The position numbers and the translations under genes were made by a program. Positions 33,176 through 44,071 of a stretch of 64,000 bases of DNA are shown in pieces. Where the stretch lies: the NCBI GenBank assembly GCA_947652605.1, contig OX393577.1, forward strand, positions 25,733,466-25,797,465. The letters run 5' to 3'. Below the pieces are notes generated by a model. That model was given only the letters and a program-made list of their open reading frames with translations, had not been told where the DNA came from and did not search any database. Every line of letters begins with the position of its first letter. Positions within the stretch are counted from its first letter, which is position 1. The stretch is from Elmis aenea (taxonomy: Eukaryota > Arthropoda > Insecta > Coleoptera > Elmidae).

Positions 33176-34727
33176 CAGTGTTTCCCAACCTGTAGTCCGT
33201 GGACTACTTGTGGTCCGCGGTAAGTTTTTGTAGGTGGTCAGCGGTATCTTTTTAGGTGGTCCGCGGTATCTTTCAAGGTGGTCCGCGACTGCGCTGCTAA
33301 TAGTATTAAATTTTTCATATTTAATCCAATTCGCAACTACCGCTGCCGACTACTGAGCATAGAAAATGTATAATTTTCGTTATCCTCAATGGTTGGGAAA
33401 ACTGGCTTTGTGTCTAATATTTTCCAATTGATAAATGAATAAATTTTAGTCTTCAAGGACCATCTAAAACAGTTTTTAACTTGGGAAATAATTTTAAATT
33501 CTACAAAAGAAAACTAAAACTATGAAGAAAAGAACACAAGAATACTGTTTTGATTCTTTATTTTCAGAATTAATTATTGATAGGTAAGAATTTAACACAA
33601 GACGTATTTTCATGTGTTAAGCTTTACATCGATGTTCTTCAAACGCACTTGGATAAGGATATTTTCCAGAGAATTCTAATGTTAGATCCAGATACTTGAG
33701 GGTAATTAATTGATTTTTAATGTGTGAAAATCACAACCTATCCCTTACACAACAAGAATTGAACTATCTTCGGATTCCCATCTACTGGCAATGAAAAACA
33801 ACTAGGAGTATAATAATATTGTAACGTGCAAGCCTACTAGAGATGCGAAAATGACGGTATGCATGGTGACCACTGCAACGTTCTTGAAGCAAAACTGTGT
33901 CGAATTTACTAGACTATTTGACACGTCCAGAGCATTCTTAGAGAGAAACGTTCGCGAACGCTCGCGTGTGTACCTATATAAGCGGGCGCGTTGGGGACGG
34001 ACATATAGTCAGTCAGTCGGAGATCAGTTAGGAGTGATGGATGAATTGATTTGTTACTTTGCAGTCTGAGGACTCGTGCAAATAAATGTTGTATATAGTG
34101 TAAATAGTAAGTGGTAACTTGGTGTTTATAAATAGTAACTTTTTATGTAAATAGTTGTACGTGTATTTTGTGTAAATAAATAACTAATGTAAGCTCGGCC
34201 GTATTTAATTGTTGGTATAAATTAATTTGAATCCCGTGGACGTTACAAGGTTTTGTCTTTTAATTAAAAATTTTAAAGTACCTCTTCCTTTACACCCAAC
34301 ATACATAGATGTGTAAAACTGCATTTTCTGCATTAGCGAATAACAAAAACAAAACAGAGAAACCATTTGGAAGTAAAACTAGCATTGAGATTATCTTTAC
34401 CTTTATTGAGGTCTAATATTGAAAAACTAGTAAGCGAAATGCAAGAACAAGGCAACAGGGTTCCTTAACCCATAAACATTTGTAATTTTATTGTGACCAA
34501 TAAATTGTTTAAAAAATATCAGTTATTTTGTGTTACATCGATATATTTTCCTTGTTATGTTGAAAAAATAACAATTTGTATTATTAAATATAGGCCCATT
34601 CCTCCACTGGAGAACATTTGAAGATTTTAATTTAAGTCACTAAGTTTTTAAATGTGTATTAGTGGTCCGCAACTCAAATGTGATTTGGGAATGTGGTCCT
34701 CTGGTGTAAAAATGTTGAGAACTATTA
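33176..34727 (+). pseudogene. Decayed hAT transposon with transposase remnant
   Basis: The left end is CAGTGTTTCCCAACCTGTAG, followed by three GGTCCGCGG repeats. The right end, GTTGAGAACTATTA, is its degenerate complement. Subterminal GTGGTCCGCAACTC supports the pairing. Coding remnants on the plus strand near the right end read FKVPLPLHPTYIDV, then (new frame) AFSALAN, then QRNHLEVKLALRLSLPLL and EKLVSEMQEQ. This is the order of the hAT C-terminal dimerisation region. The gene is broken by stops, frameshifts and a solo LTR (33820-34247). Flanking octamers do not match clearly. Confidence 0.75.
33820..34247 (+). mobile_element. Solo LTR, 428 bp, inside a hAT pseudogene
   Basis: The ends are TGTAACGTGC and GTGGACGTTACA. 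A TATATAAG box is at 33975-33982, followed by GTCAGTCAGTCGG, a plausible initiator. AATAAA lies at 34081-34086 and 34175-34180. This is the U3-R-U5 order of an LTR. It is homologous to the reversed copy at 26083-26481. No matching target duplication was seen. An open frame at 33851-34069 within it is not a gene. Confidence 0.82.
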
Positions 34728-34807
34728 GTAGAATTGTACATTGAAATAATTTTTTTTTGTAGTTTGTTTTAACTCATTACCCTTAATTGATGAACTTCAT
34801 GTATAAA

Positions 34808-36143
34808 TACGGTGACCATATTTTCTTAGAGAAAATATAGGATAAATAAAGCCTACTGACGAAAACCTATGCTAAACCACGTCGGATGCCTCAATTTAAA
34901 AAAACTACAAAATTAACAATTTATAAGTAGCTTTATAAATGAAAGTTTAATTTTAAAGTATTTTATACGTCAGCAACAAAAATAAAATATGATTCTTTTT
35001 ATAAATTACACTAATATAATAAATACTTTATTTAATAAATAATTTACTATTTTATTTTATTTTCAATGATATTTTTGAGAGAAATGTATTTTTTATAGGT
35101 CGTTTTTGTGTTTTATGCAATCATAAAATTCTACACAGTTCATATTATCATAACATTTGGTGTAAAAACAAGGTTCCAGTGTTTCGACTCTCAATTTGTT
35201 TTTCATTGGTACAGATTTTATTTCTTGTAGAAAATACCCTCTTAGTAGTACTACATAAAACATACTCAACAATAAGCAATTAGGTTTTGAAAAAGTATCA
35301 ACTTTTCAAAGAAAAATTGAAATATCGCAACCCACTTTTTTTCGGCGGTTACTGAACTTTGCTGCCATTCGTGTGCCATTGGATACAAAGTGTTTTATGT
35401 ATAAGGACCCGGTTAATTTCAACCGTTTTTTTAAAGCATTATTTTACTGATTTAAATAGGTAATCAATAAATGTTTAATAAAATGGTAGCGCAAATTCTT
35501 TAAATGATTTTGTTTTCTGATAGTGATCTTATTCCAATCGTGTAATACAATAATGTGTAAAAACTTTTGTGTTCAGGCAATTGAAGTTTAAATTCTTTTA
35601 CAGTACCTAACGAAACTTTAGCACATTGAAATATTCTGAGATACAATTTTCTGAATGTGTTTATGAGAAAATGAACAATGTGCAAAAAATAACCTTGCTT
35701 CAGGGAAGGAATCATTAAAAAATGGTTTTGAAAATTGTAGGGCATCTGTCCTGCTCTAAAAAGTATGTTTTGAGAGGCGCAAATAGTTTTAAAGTCGGTA
35801 ATAGAGTCAACCACCTAGCTTTATTGTACTCTAATAGTCTTTGATACTAAACATATTTCATAAGAAACTTTCTTAAAATTTCAACTCGAGCAGAATAGAT
35901 GTAAAAGGATAAATAAATGTTTACTGTTATAACCTCAACATTTACTGTACTGAAAGGCATTTTATACCAATTTTTATACAATTGTTCCATATGTGGCCGG
36001 GATAATAAACACCAATTAATTTATTGTCGAATATTTTTAAAAATAAAGGTCAAACTTGAGTTTTGCAAAAATAAATAAATCTAAAGGACATCGCTTTAAA
36101 ATAAAGGACCGTCCTTTATAATAAAGGACGTATGGTCACCGTA
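34808..36143. mobile_element. hAT-type element, TACGGTGACC ends, 1.34 kb
   Basis: The ends are TACGGTGACCATAT at 34808 and TATGGTCACCGTA ending at 36143, with the perfect 8-bp duplication TGTATAAA (34800-34807 and 36144-36151). Subterminal AAAGGACGTATGGTCACC is typical of hAT elements whose ends read GGTGACCATACGTCC. A minus-strand frame at 35500-35814 (104 residues) could be a decayed transposase piece, but I recognise no motif. Same family as 22068-23659. Confidence 0.85.
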
Positions 36144-36151
36144 TGTATAAA

Positions 36152-37431
36152 TGCTTAATTTATAAATTAAAAATGATTTTTGTGTAAATGTTTGCTTAAT
36201 TGGAATGCTTCATGTTGCATGTAACTTCAGGTATTTAATTAAAAGTCATTTAATTTATTCTTTCACTAATGAAGCAGCAATAAATGTGAAAGTTTATAGA
36301 AATCGTAAAAAAAATTATTGGTACTAACATTCAATAAGAATCACGTAAAACAATAAAACATTCATATTTTTATTTAAGTTGCATAGAAACAGTGTTTATT
36401 TACTACGTTAACAGTTTAAATGATTTTGAGGAATTTGTTTACATTCTTTGTTGATTAATGAGAAATAAAATGACCCTTTTATAAAAAACAGACACCTAAT
36501 GTCACAAGCCGTTAAGATATTACTTCGAGGATATGAAGGACATGGGGGTCATCTGCTAGCCATAAATTTAGATGTCTGTATTTATTGTCAAAGGCAGCAT
36601 TAAAGATCGTGTAATTCGTCATGCACCTTTAAGGAAAATAAAATATTGGCCACGCTTGTTGACTAACACTATATTTTTACACCGCAGCTAATTTTAGTAT
36701 TATTTTTCAACGTCAATCATCGCGGTCTTGTCCGTTATGAAGTTTCACTTGGGTGGGACAAAATAAAAAGTTAAATATGTCACCCAATCATTTATCAAAT
36801 CATTCTATCTCTTATAACTAACGATGTCACGAAATATTGGAATAATTAACTTGTAACTAACATGTTTATTAAATTATCTATGCATCTCTACCCAAAAGAA
36901 CGGGTTACCTGTGCAACCTAAACGAAAATGTTCCTAATTTGGCGTATATTGGACTTGCGTGGCTTGGTGTGGTTACAGTTTTTTTAAGGTACATGTTCCT
37001 AGATTAGTCTTCACCAAATATGGTTACCAATTCTTGATTAATGTGAATATTTAGTTAATAAAAAACGTATTAGATACCAATAATAAACCAACCACACGGA
37101 GAGTAGAGAATTAGGGCGTTCCTGTATGCTAATGAACATTGCCAAAGATGTAACGAATGAAATGTCTAAAACAGTAAATTTAGATATAGGTTTATAATTA
37201 GATATTTTGATGATGATAATTTTTAACGATAAGCAAGTATATTTTTGTTAAAAAAATAAATTTAACTCTATCAAAGAAAAGTTTGAAAATAGAAGTACAA
37301 TATTAAAATAATTGTACAGATGCATCTGATTTTTAAGGTTTGCCAATATTAATTTTATTAATTATACGTTCTTATCAAATTATTAATATATGGCCCGTGT
37401 TTACATTCAAAGGATTTTTTCCCATCTTATT
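36152..37431 (-). other. Putative Netrin intron, no gene recognised
   Basis: The part 36490-36640 is less AT-rich and contains a stop-free run, but without splice sites or a family motif. The rest is AT-rich. Confidence 0.4.
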
Positions 37432-38366
37432 CAGGGTGAACCAAATTCGAATGTTTTACGGGGTATCTCGGTTAACGTAATAATTAGCGAAAATCTGATA
37501 TCGGTCTCTTAAGCTATTTATTAAAATAGAACAAAATGTTATTGGGTTTTTTTGTACAGATTTTAAAGCTTAGTTTAAACTTAAACACAAAAGTAAATTT
37601 TTTTAGCCTCTTTTTGAGATATAAAATAAACGTTTAAACTAGCAAATTTGTAGAGAATTTAAAGGGAAATCTGATGCCATTTTCAACATAAAAGCATGTC
37701 GTTTTTTTCTTCTTTAGAAAACATTGTTTTTGAAATTTACAATAAATTCCATCAAAAATTTTGATCAACACGAGACAGATTTATATGTATAACATTCAGT
37801 AAATTTTATTTGACAAACTCTGAGGTTTTGTTTTTAAAAATTTGTAACTGGCTAATAACTGCTACACTAATAGTAAGTGACAACTCTTTAATGTCACATC
37901 ATAAAAAAAAAGAACATCAACACGGGATTACTCACATCTATTAGTAGGCAGTGAACATGTAAAATGATTTTTGGTTATTAAAAAAAAAAATACAAGAGAA
38001 AAGTATAACAAATCTTTTATCATTGTAACGAGAAAAAAATAACCTTTTTAATAAGACCACAGCCAACTAAGACTTCCAGTTAAAAAAATGCAAGTTTGTG
38101 TTATAATTCGGAAATCGAGCGTGCTATGAAAATTTCGTTAACATATTTAAAATCTACGTAAAGATACCTAAGAAAGCCAATTTTTATTTTTGTTCTAGCT
38201 AGCGGAATTTTTTAAGTTTGAAGAAATCGTTTTTTTCAGTTTTTTTTTAATATTTCAAAATATTTATGACGTAGGTCAAATTTGAAAATGGTATCAGATT
38301 TCCCTTTAAATTTAATATTAACGGAGTTACCCATATCTACTACGGGTTAGAAAAATGGACACCCTG
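37432..38366. mobile_element. Foldback element of the CAGGGTG group, 0.93 kb
   Basis: It starts CAGGGTGAACCAAATTCGAA at 37432, followed by GGGGTATCTCGGTTAA, and ends GGACACCCTG at 38366, with TA after it. The arms pair at TTTAAAGGGAAATCTGATGC (37658) with ATCAGATTTCCCTTTAAA (38294). The left flanking TA has become TT. Confidence 0.72.
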
Positions 38367-39640
38367 TATAGTTTTATATATTTGTTGCAAAAAATAACCG
38401 AGATATGGCTGTAGGCATGATAGCCCCCAACACGTAATTTAAAAATTTTGTTTAGACAAATATGTTATGCTAACCTTGTGCTAGCGTGTCCTGATAAACT
38501 TTTTGATTGTGCTGTTTCTGTTACCCGACAAATATGATTTAAAGTTAGGGGGGCCGTAGACATTATAAATTGTAAGCTAATTGTAATTGTAATCGTAAGC
38601 TAATATAACCAACCTTCTATCTCTAACGATTTCAAGATCCCCATACATACTGTATAACATTTACGCATATTAACACTGTAAAAATTATCTTGGTGCCAAC
38701 TCAGCGGAATGAAAAAGTTCTACAGACATGGTGGTCACATTTATGGTAATATTTATAGATCATCAAAATCAGTGTAATCAAAACTGCAATTAAGAACGGA
38801 AACACAGGCGATTGAGGTAAGGAATTAACTGTATGACCTAATCAAAATTAGTTGATGAAATAAAGATAAACCACCTGCTGCTGATTAAAATCTGTTCTTG
38901 TCACACACACAATGCGAATTAATGATGCAAGCTTGGCTCTCCGAGAGAAGTAGGTAGGTAGTGTCCGAAAGAGTTACATTTCGACATTTTAATTAGGCTT
39001 TGCGTAGGTTTAATTACGTGACCCTCCTGGTTATATTAAATTGTTGAATACTACCAAAGAAATGTTTACTTGCCAGAGGCATATTTTAAGAATTGCTTGT
39101 TTTAACAATTAACTCCAAGAACTAGATTATTGTAGATTTATATTTCCCGTTAGGATAAATCGATATTAATTTGAAACAAATAAATATCGAAAAGTTATGT
39201 TACATAAACGTCGTGTTATAAATTATTTGCTGCCCTCAATGTACAAATATCGCCAATGAATAGTGCTAAATATGCGCAGAACAACGTGGGCCCAAGCTAG
39301 TTATATAGTTTATTTGAAAAAGCGTTACGTCATAAGAAATGATAATATTTGTTTTAGTACAAGAAATAATCGTTTCAGACATTGCTTGATTTTTTTGTAT
39401 TTTTACTAGACTTACTGTTAGATAGCTTAAAATTATACTGCAATATTCTACTGCATTCCTTATTTGTAGACGTGGGATTAAGAAATATTTTATTTCGATT
39501 TATATTCCGAGCAAAGTTTCTCACAAACATTTTATTATTAATGTAATACAGCCTTAAGAAGGTTTGTATGGAAAGGGAAAACTTGCCAATTTATCCAAAT
39601 TGATTAGGTTTAAGTAAGACCTGGGCTGAGCAATAATTCT
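38367..39640 (-). other. Putative Netrin intron, no gene recognised
   Basis: Nothing coding or clearly repetitive was seen. Parts near 38880-39010 are less AT-rich. Confidence 0.45.
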
Positions 39641-39644
39641 AGGA

Positions 39645-39900
39645 ATCAGGGATGCACTGATAAGTAAATTGGCCGATTACCGATTACCAATTAACCAGCC
39701 TTAGCTTATCGTCCAATTACCGACTAATCGGTCGATTATCAACTTTTACATATGATTCATTAGGTTATAAGTATGTATGTGTTTATTGTGGCTCCGTTTT
39801 AATTTTAGCTAGTTTCTTCGTGATATCGGTAACATTCATAAGTACAACAATTGGAAAAACGTTTGAAACCAAAATGCAAAAAATAGGTTGTCATTAAAAT
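39645..39900. mobile_element. hAT-like left end
   Basis: CAGGGATGCACTGATAAG at about 39645, followed by repeated CCGATTA and AATCGG motifs, is a familiar hAT terminus style. Similar GATTAATC motifs appear at 42400-42475, so the right part may lie there with other elements inserted between. No right terminus was found. Confidence 0.4.
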
Positions 39901-40170
39901 GGATATTTTAGGATCAAGCAGGAATATGCCTACTCTAATCTCAAAGAAATTAAAGCTGGAGTGCCACAAGGTAATGTCTTGGGTCCAGTCCTTTACCTAC
40001 TGTTTACTTGTGATCTTCCAGTAAGTACTAAAAAACAATACAATAGCTACTTTTGCTGACGATACTGCCATCCTAGCTGTCGGCAAAAGCAACGAAGAAA
40101 CAGCAAACAAGCTGCAAAAAGCCATCAATCAATTTCAAAGCTGGACAAAAAAATGGAGGATAAAACTTAA

Positions 40171-40740
40171 CCTTTAAGTAGTCGCACGGCGCCGCAGAGG
40201 CGCCAAGCGTTTTTTAAATCGTTGTTACATTTTTAATAATTTTTTTGTCACTAATATCTGTTTATGTATTCCTCAATTGTACTTTTAGGAATACGAATTA
40301 TATAGTATTATTCATATTTCTCTATTTTACAGTCCGTAAAATGCAATTATGTGCTACTCGGCATGAACGCTATCATTTATGCCCTAGGGCTAAAAATCGA
40401 CATTCGCAACAAATTTGTTCGCAATGCCATAAAAATATTTGTTCAGAGCATACAATAAAATTGTGCAGTGAATGCTTTGCATCTAATGTTTGATTCGTAT
40501 TAAAAAAAAAAAAATTATGTTTTTACAGTTATGTTTTATATACAGATATATATTTTTTATATCTTATAATTTATTTAGTCATTGTTATTCTTTTTAAGAT
40601 TTAGCTTATATTTCATGAATAAAGCAGTTTAACACATTTTTAAGATTTTAAGTCAAAAATATTGTTATAAAACCCCAATGGTGCCTCCGAGGCGCCATGC
40701 GAGTAGTTATGTATACACAGTACACGCGACTAGTTAAAGG
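40171..40740 (+). mobile_element. piggyBac-type element, 570 bp, internally deleted
   Basis: TTAA flanks both ends (40167-40170 and 40741-40744). The inverted ends are CCTTTAAGTAGTCGC and GCGACTAGTTAAAGG. Subterminal GGCGCC palindromes occur at both ends (near 40189 and 40691). Only the 3' end of the transposase survives. The insertion splits a Jockey remnant in the codon pair of KLN, so it is younger than that element. Confidence 0.9.
40245..40493 (+). pseudogene. piggyBac transposase C-terminal zinc-ribbon remnant
   Basis: The 82-residue frame has a meaningless hydrophobic start, then MQLCATRHERYHLCPRAKNR, HSQQICSQCHKNICSEH and LCSECF. The spacing of paired cysteines and histidines is that of the cysteine-rich C-terminal domain of piggyBac transposases, which binds subterminal repeats. 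A splice-acceptor-like TTCTCTATTTTACAG lies just before this part. The catalytic DDD core is absent. Confidence 0.82.
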
Positions 40741-41647
40741 TTAACGAAACCAAGTCAGTCCATAGTGATTCCACCAACAAACGAAACGCTACGGTAACCA
40801 TAAATGGTCAGATAATACCATACGCCAACACAGCCAAATACATCGGCTTAACACTTGACACTAAACTTCGGTGGAAAGTTCATGTCAGAAAAAAAAGAGA
40901 GGAGTTGGGTATTAGATATCGAAAAATGTACTGGCTCTTAAGAAGAAACTCCGCTCTGTCAGTACATAATAAGCTTCTACTATACACTATACTAAGGAAC
41001 ATCGTAGATGCACCTTGGTAAATCAGAAACGATGATCTTCATAGGGACCTTGGAGTAGAGTTTGTGGACAGTGAAATTCAGCAGTTTTTAAGAAGCGACG
41101 AAGAAACACTACTGCAGCACGTGAATATCGAGGCTATCCAGCTTCTCTTTAACACAAATATAGTCAGGAGACTCAAAAGAAAAACCCTTTGAGCTGGTAT
41201 AATGTGACACTATAAGTGCTTAAAAAAAAAAAGTATTAACAAGTGTTTAAAAAAAAGCCGATTCAGTGTTTGTGTTAGTGCACAAGAATAGAGTGCCAAA
41301 TGCTAGAACAGATAAGAGACGCCATTGGGTGACTTTTAGATCTTAATTTTTTTATAGCATATTACGAATAGAACTGTTAATTATTAGTCTAAGACTACAT
41401 GGTAACATTATTTAAATTGAAAAAAAAAAGTTAAAACGGAGAAACTCTTATTTTCCTACTTTATATTAAAAGCTCTAAAATTTGATTATCTTTATTAAAA
41501 GTGTTTTTAGTTATTAAATTTAGGATGTTTTTCTTTACTTCTAGAAGCCTTAAAACTATGTGTTTCTTAATTAAATTTAAAATTTTATGTTTTGTTTTTT
41601 GAATCAATGAATGTGTAAAATTAGGATACAAAAAAAAACTATTTGTA

Positions 41648-42367
41648 CGAGGGGAGTCCGATATTAAAGGTACAGGTGGCTGTGAAACAAACACCGCAAG
41701 CGAAACATTGCCGTCATATGCATGTCTAGACAGGTTGAAGTGTGGTAGTAAAATCTGGAGCGTTGTTGTGTGTTAAGACTCGATTTAGTAGCTTACAGGA
41801 AGCAAAATATGGTGTGGCGTGTGTAATCACAGATTATTCCAAGTGTGAAGTTTGTGCGTTATCCGATTTTTGCAGGTCGAAGGAGTTAACCAGAGCGAAA
41901 TTCATCGCAGATTAGAGGACGTTTATGGCCCGACGGTCTTAAGCCGAAAAAGTAAGCCTTTGGTGCAAAAACTTTAAAGATGGACGAACGGATCTCATCG
42001 ATGATCTGGATCATCAATAAGATCCGTTCGTCCATCTTTAAAGTTTTTGCACCAAAGGCTTACTTTTTCGGCTTAAGACCGTCGGGCCATAAACGTCCTC
42101 TAATCTGCGATGAATTTCGCTCTGGTTAACTCCTTCGACCTGCAAAAATCGGATAACGCACAAACTTCACACTTGGAATAATCTGTGATTACACACGCCA
42201 CACCATGTTTTGCTTCCTGTAAGCTACTAAATCGAGTCTTAACACACAACAACGCTCCAGACTCTGCTACCACACCTCAACCTGTCTAGACATGCATATG
42301 ACGGCAATGTTTCGCTTGCGGTGTTTGTTTCACAGCCACCTGTACCTTTAATATCGGACTCCCCTCG
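41648..42367. mobile_element. Mariner-derived palindrome, 720 bp
   Basis: TA flanks both ends (41646-41647 and 42368-42369). The arms begin CGAGGGGAGTCCGATATTAA and are near-perfect complements over about 350 bp each, meeting around 42008 (GATGATCTGGATCATC). Each arm encodes the N-terminal helix-turn-helix of a mariner transposase, in pieces: VIRFLQVEGVNQ, SEIHRRLEDVYGPTVLSRK, then one frame away VSLWCKNFKDGRTDLIDD. The catalytic domain is absent. The element is therefore an inverted duplication of the 5' end of a mariner. Confidence 0.9.
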
Positions 42368-42482
42368 TATAATTTAATCTATCAGTAGAACTTAATTTAA
42401 AGAGAACCGATTAATCAACCAGTTAATTTCTTTACCATTTAATATTTTTTGTCCATTAATCGTTATATCCCCGACCAACTAA

Positions 42483-42837
42483 TGGGCAGTTCACACGGTG
42501 ACATTTAAAGTCGCGACTTTAAATGTCACCGTGTGAACTACCCAAATTCAAAGTCGCGACTTCAAAATAAAAATGGCCGCTCTTGTAATTGCAGCATCGA
42601 GTGTTGTAGAGCAACTAATTATTTTGAAGTTGCTATTTGTTGATAATGCTCTAAAATCGTTGGAACATCTATTGGGGACATGATAAATTGGAAATCGATG
42701 ACAAACAAATGTACATTATTTGTTTGTTATGTCAAAATATAAAAGTAAGGTAGGCTTACGTCAAATGCCGAACTGTCAAATATCGCTGTCGCGACTTTTA
42801 AAGTCGCGACTTTAAATGTCACCATGTGAACTCTCCT
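42483..42837. mobile_element. PIF/Harbinger-type MITE, 355 bp
   Basis: The ends are TGGGCAGTTCACACGGTGAC and, on the other strand from 42837, AGGAGAGTTCACATGGTGAC. TAA is present on both outer sides (42480-42482 and 42838-42840). The block AAAGTCGCGACTTT, itself a palindrome, occurs next to both ends and in part a third time at 42551. No transposase. Confidence 0.83.
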
Positions 42838-43249
42838 TAATTCTTAGACCTATTTCTGATCGCTTAAAAGAACGTGTTTTTTATGCAACTCATTTAAAAA
42901 ACTGTTAGTTAATGTTAAATTAAATTGTCTTTAATACAGAATTATGATGATCTATGCTTCTCCAACTTCAGATGTTTTAAGAAATGCACAGTTAAATTGA
43001 TAGATGCATAATATGAAATTTTGCGTTTTTCATTTTAATTTGCATTTTTTACAGTTTTAAATATAAATGTAATTTTGCACTGTGATTATTTGATACGCCT
43101 AACAAAGTTATAGTATCAGTTTTTTCGCACCAAAATTAGTTACAAAGATATAACAATCAAGTTTTGGAATTCTCATGTACGCCATATTAAATATATACTG
43201 GAATAATGTAATGATACATAACATGTATAAAAAATCAACATGTACCTAG

Positions 43250-44063
43250 TAGGGTTTCTTTCCCGGGATCCCGGTCCACTTTAAGCTATTTTATATTTCC
43301 CGGGAAATGCTTTTTGTCCCGGGAATTCCCGGGCTTTTAAAAAAGTGTTGTTTTTGTTTATTTTGTGCCAAGATCTTTGTAATACTCGTACTATCTATCA
43401 TAACTTATCAGAATTTTATCCTTAAAATGTCTTTACTAACAGTACATTATGGAAAAACTTCAAAATAATTTTTCTCTTTTAGTATGGCGCAAAGAAGCCC
43501 GGTATCCATTACAAAGTTAATATCTTCAAAATACTTTTACAGTTTTATTTTTGTGTACCCTGATAATTCAAAGCAAAATAGCTTATAAATGAAATTTTAT
43601 TGATAATAACGATTTCTTTGCTGCTAGATGCTCTCAAGACAATGTCACCTACATCAATAGAGACTGAGAGAGCATTTTATGCAGCAGGACTTTTTGTTAA
43701 TAAATTAAGAAAAAGACTAATTGACTGAAGCACAGATCACCTGTGTTTTCTTAAATTACATTACAAAAATTCATTGTAAAAATTATATTATTGTATTCAT
43801 AAATATGAAATAGCAATAGAAAGGTTATAATTCCCAAATGTATGTTTCTCTCACCAATATTATGAAATTATTTGTAATGATCATGGAGCAAAATGTATTA
43901 CATATATGACTTGGAGTTTTTTTTAAGTAATAAACCGCTCCCTTAATTTTTTGGGTTATTTATTTAAAAATATTGACATAATTTATCGGGAAATCCCGGG
44001 ACAAAGGTCGATTTCTTCCCGGAATCCCGGGACAAGCAAAATGGTCAAATATGAGAAACCCTA
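43250..44063 (+). mobile_element. hAT element, 814 bp, internally deleted
   Basis: The 8-bp duplication GTACCTAG is perfect (43242-43249 and 44064-44071). The inverted ends are TAGGGTTTCT and AGAAACCCTA. Subterminal CCCGGGA blocks repeat five or more times. A transposase C-terminal fragment remains inside (see 43615-43770). Confidence 0.92.
43615..43770 (+). pseudogene. hAT transposase dimerisation-domain fragment
   Basis: The plus strand reads LLDALKTMSPTSIETERAFY, then AAGLFVNKLRKRLID, a TGA, and DHLCFLKLHY. This is the conserved hAT C-terminal block P-TS-x-E-x-ERAFSAAG-LF-x-x-KLR-x-RL, ending with the L-x-FL-x-x-Y helix. The single in-frame stop and the missing catalytic domain make it non-functional. 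Confidence 0.85.
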
Positions 44064-44071
44064 GTACCTAG

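Larger units (their letters stand above)
39901..41195 (+). pseudogene. Jockey-like reverse transcriptase remnant, interrupted
   Basis: The first part (39901-40166) reads IKQEYAYSNLKEIKAGVPQG, then NVLGPVLYLLF. After a frameshift in an A-run it reads IATFADDTAILAVG, containing the FADD form of the catalytic YxDD box, and ends KKWRIKL. A piggyBac remnant follows. The second part (40745 on) reads ANTAKYIGLTLDTKLRWK, then REELGIRYRKMYWLL. A deletion of roughly 35 residues precedes NIVDAPW; then come LHRDLGVEFVD and LFNTNIVRRLKRKT just before the usual C-terminus. The 5' end is truncated at the palm domain. A poly(A) run at about 41222-41232 may mark the 3' end. Non-functional. Confidence 0.85.
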
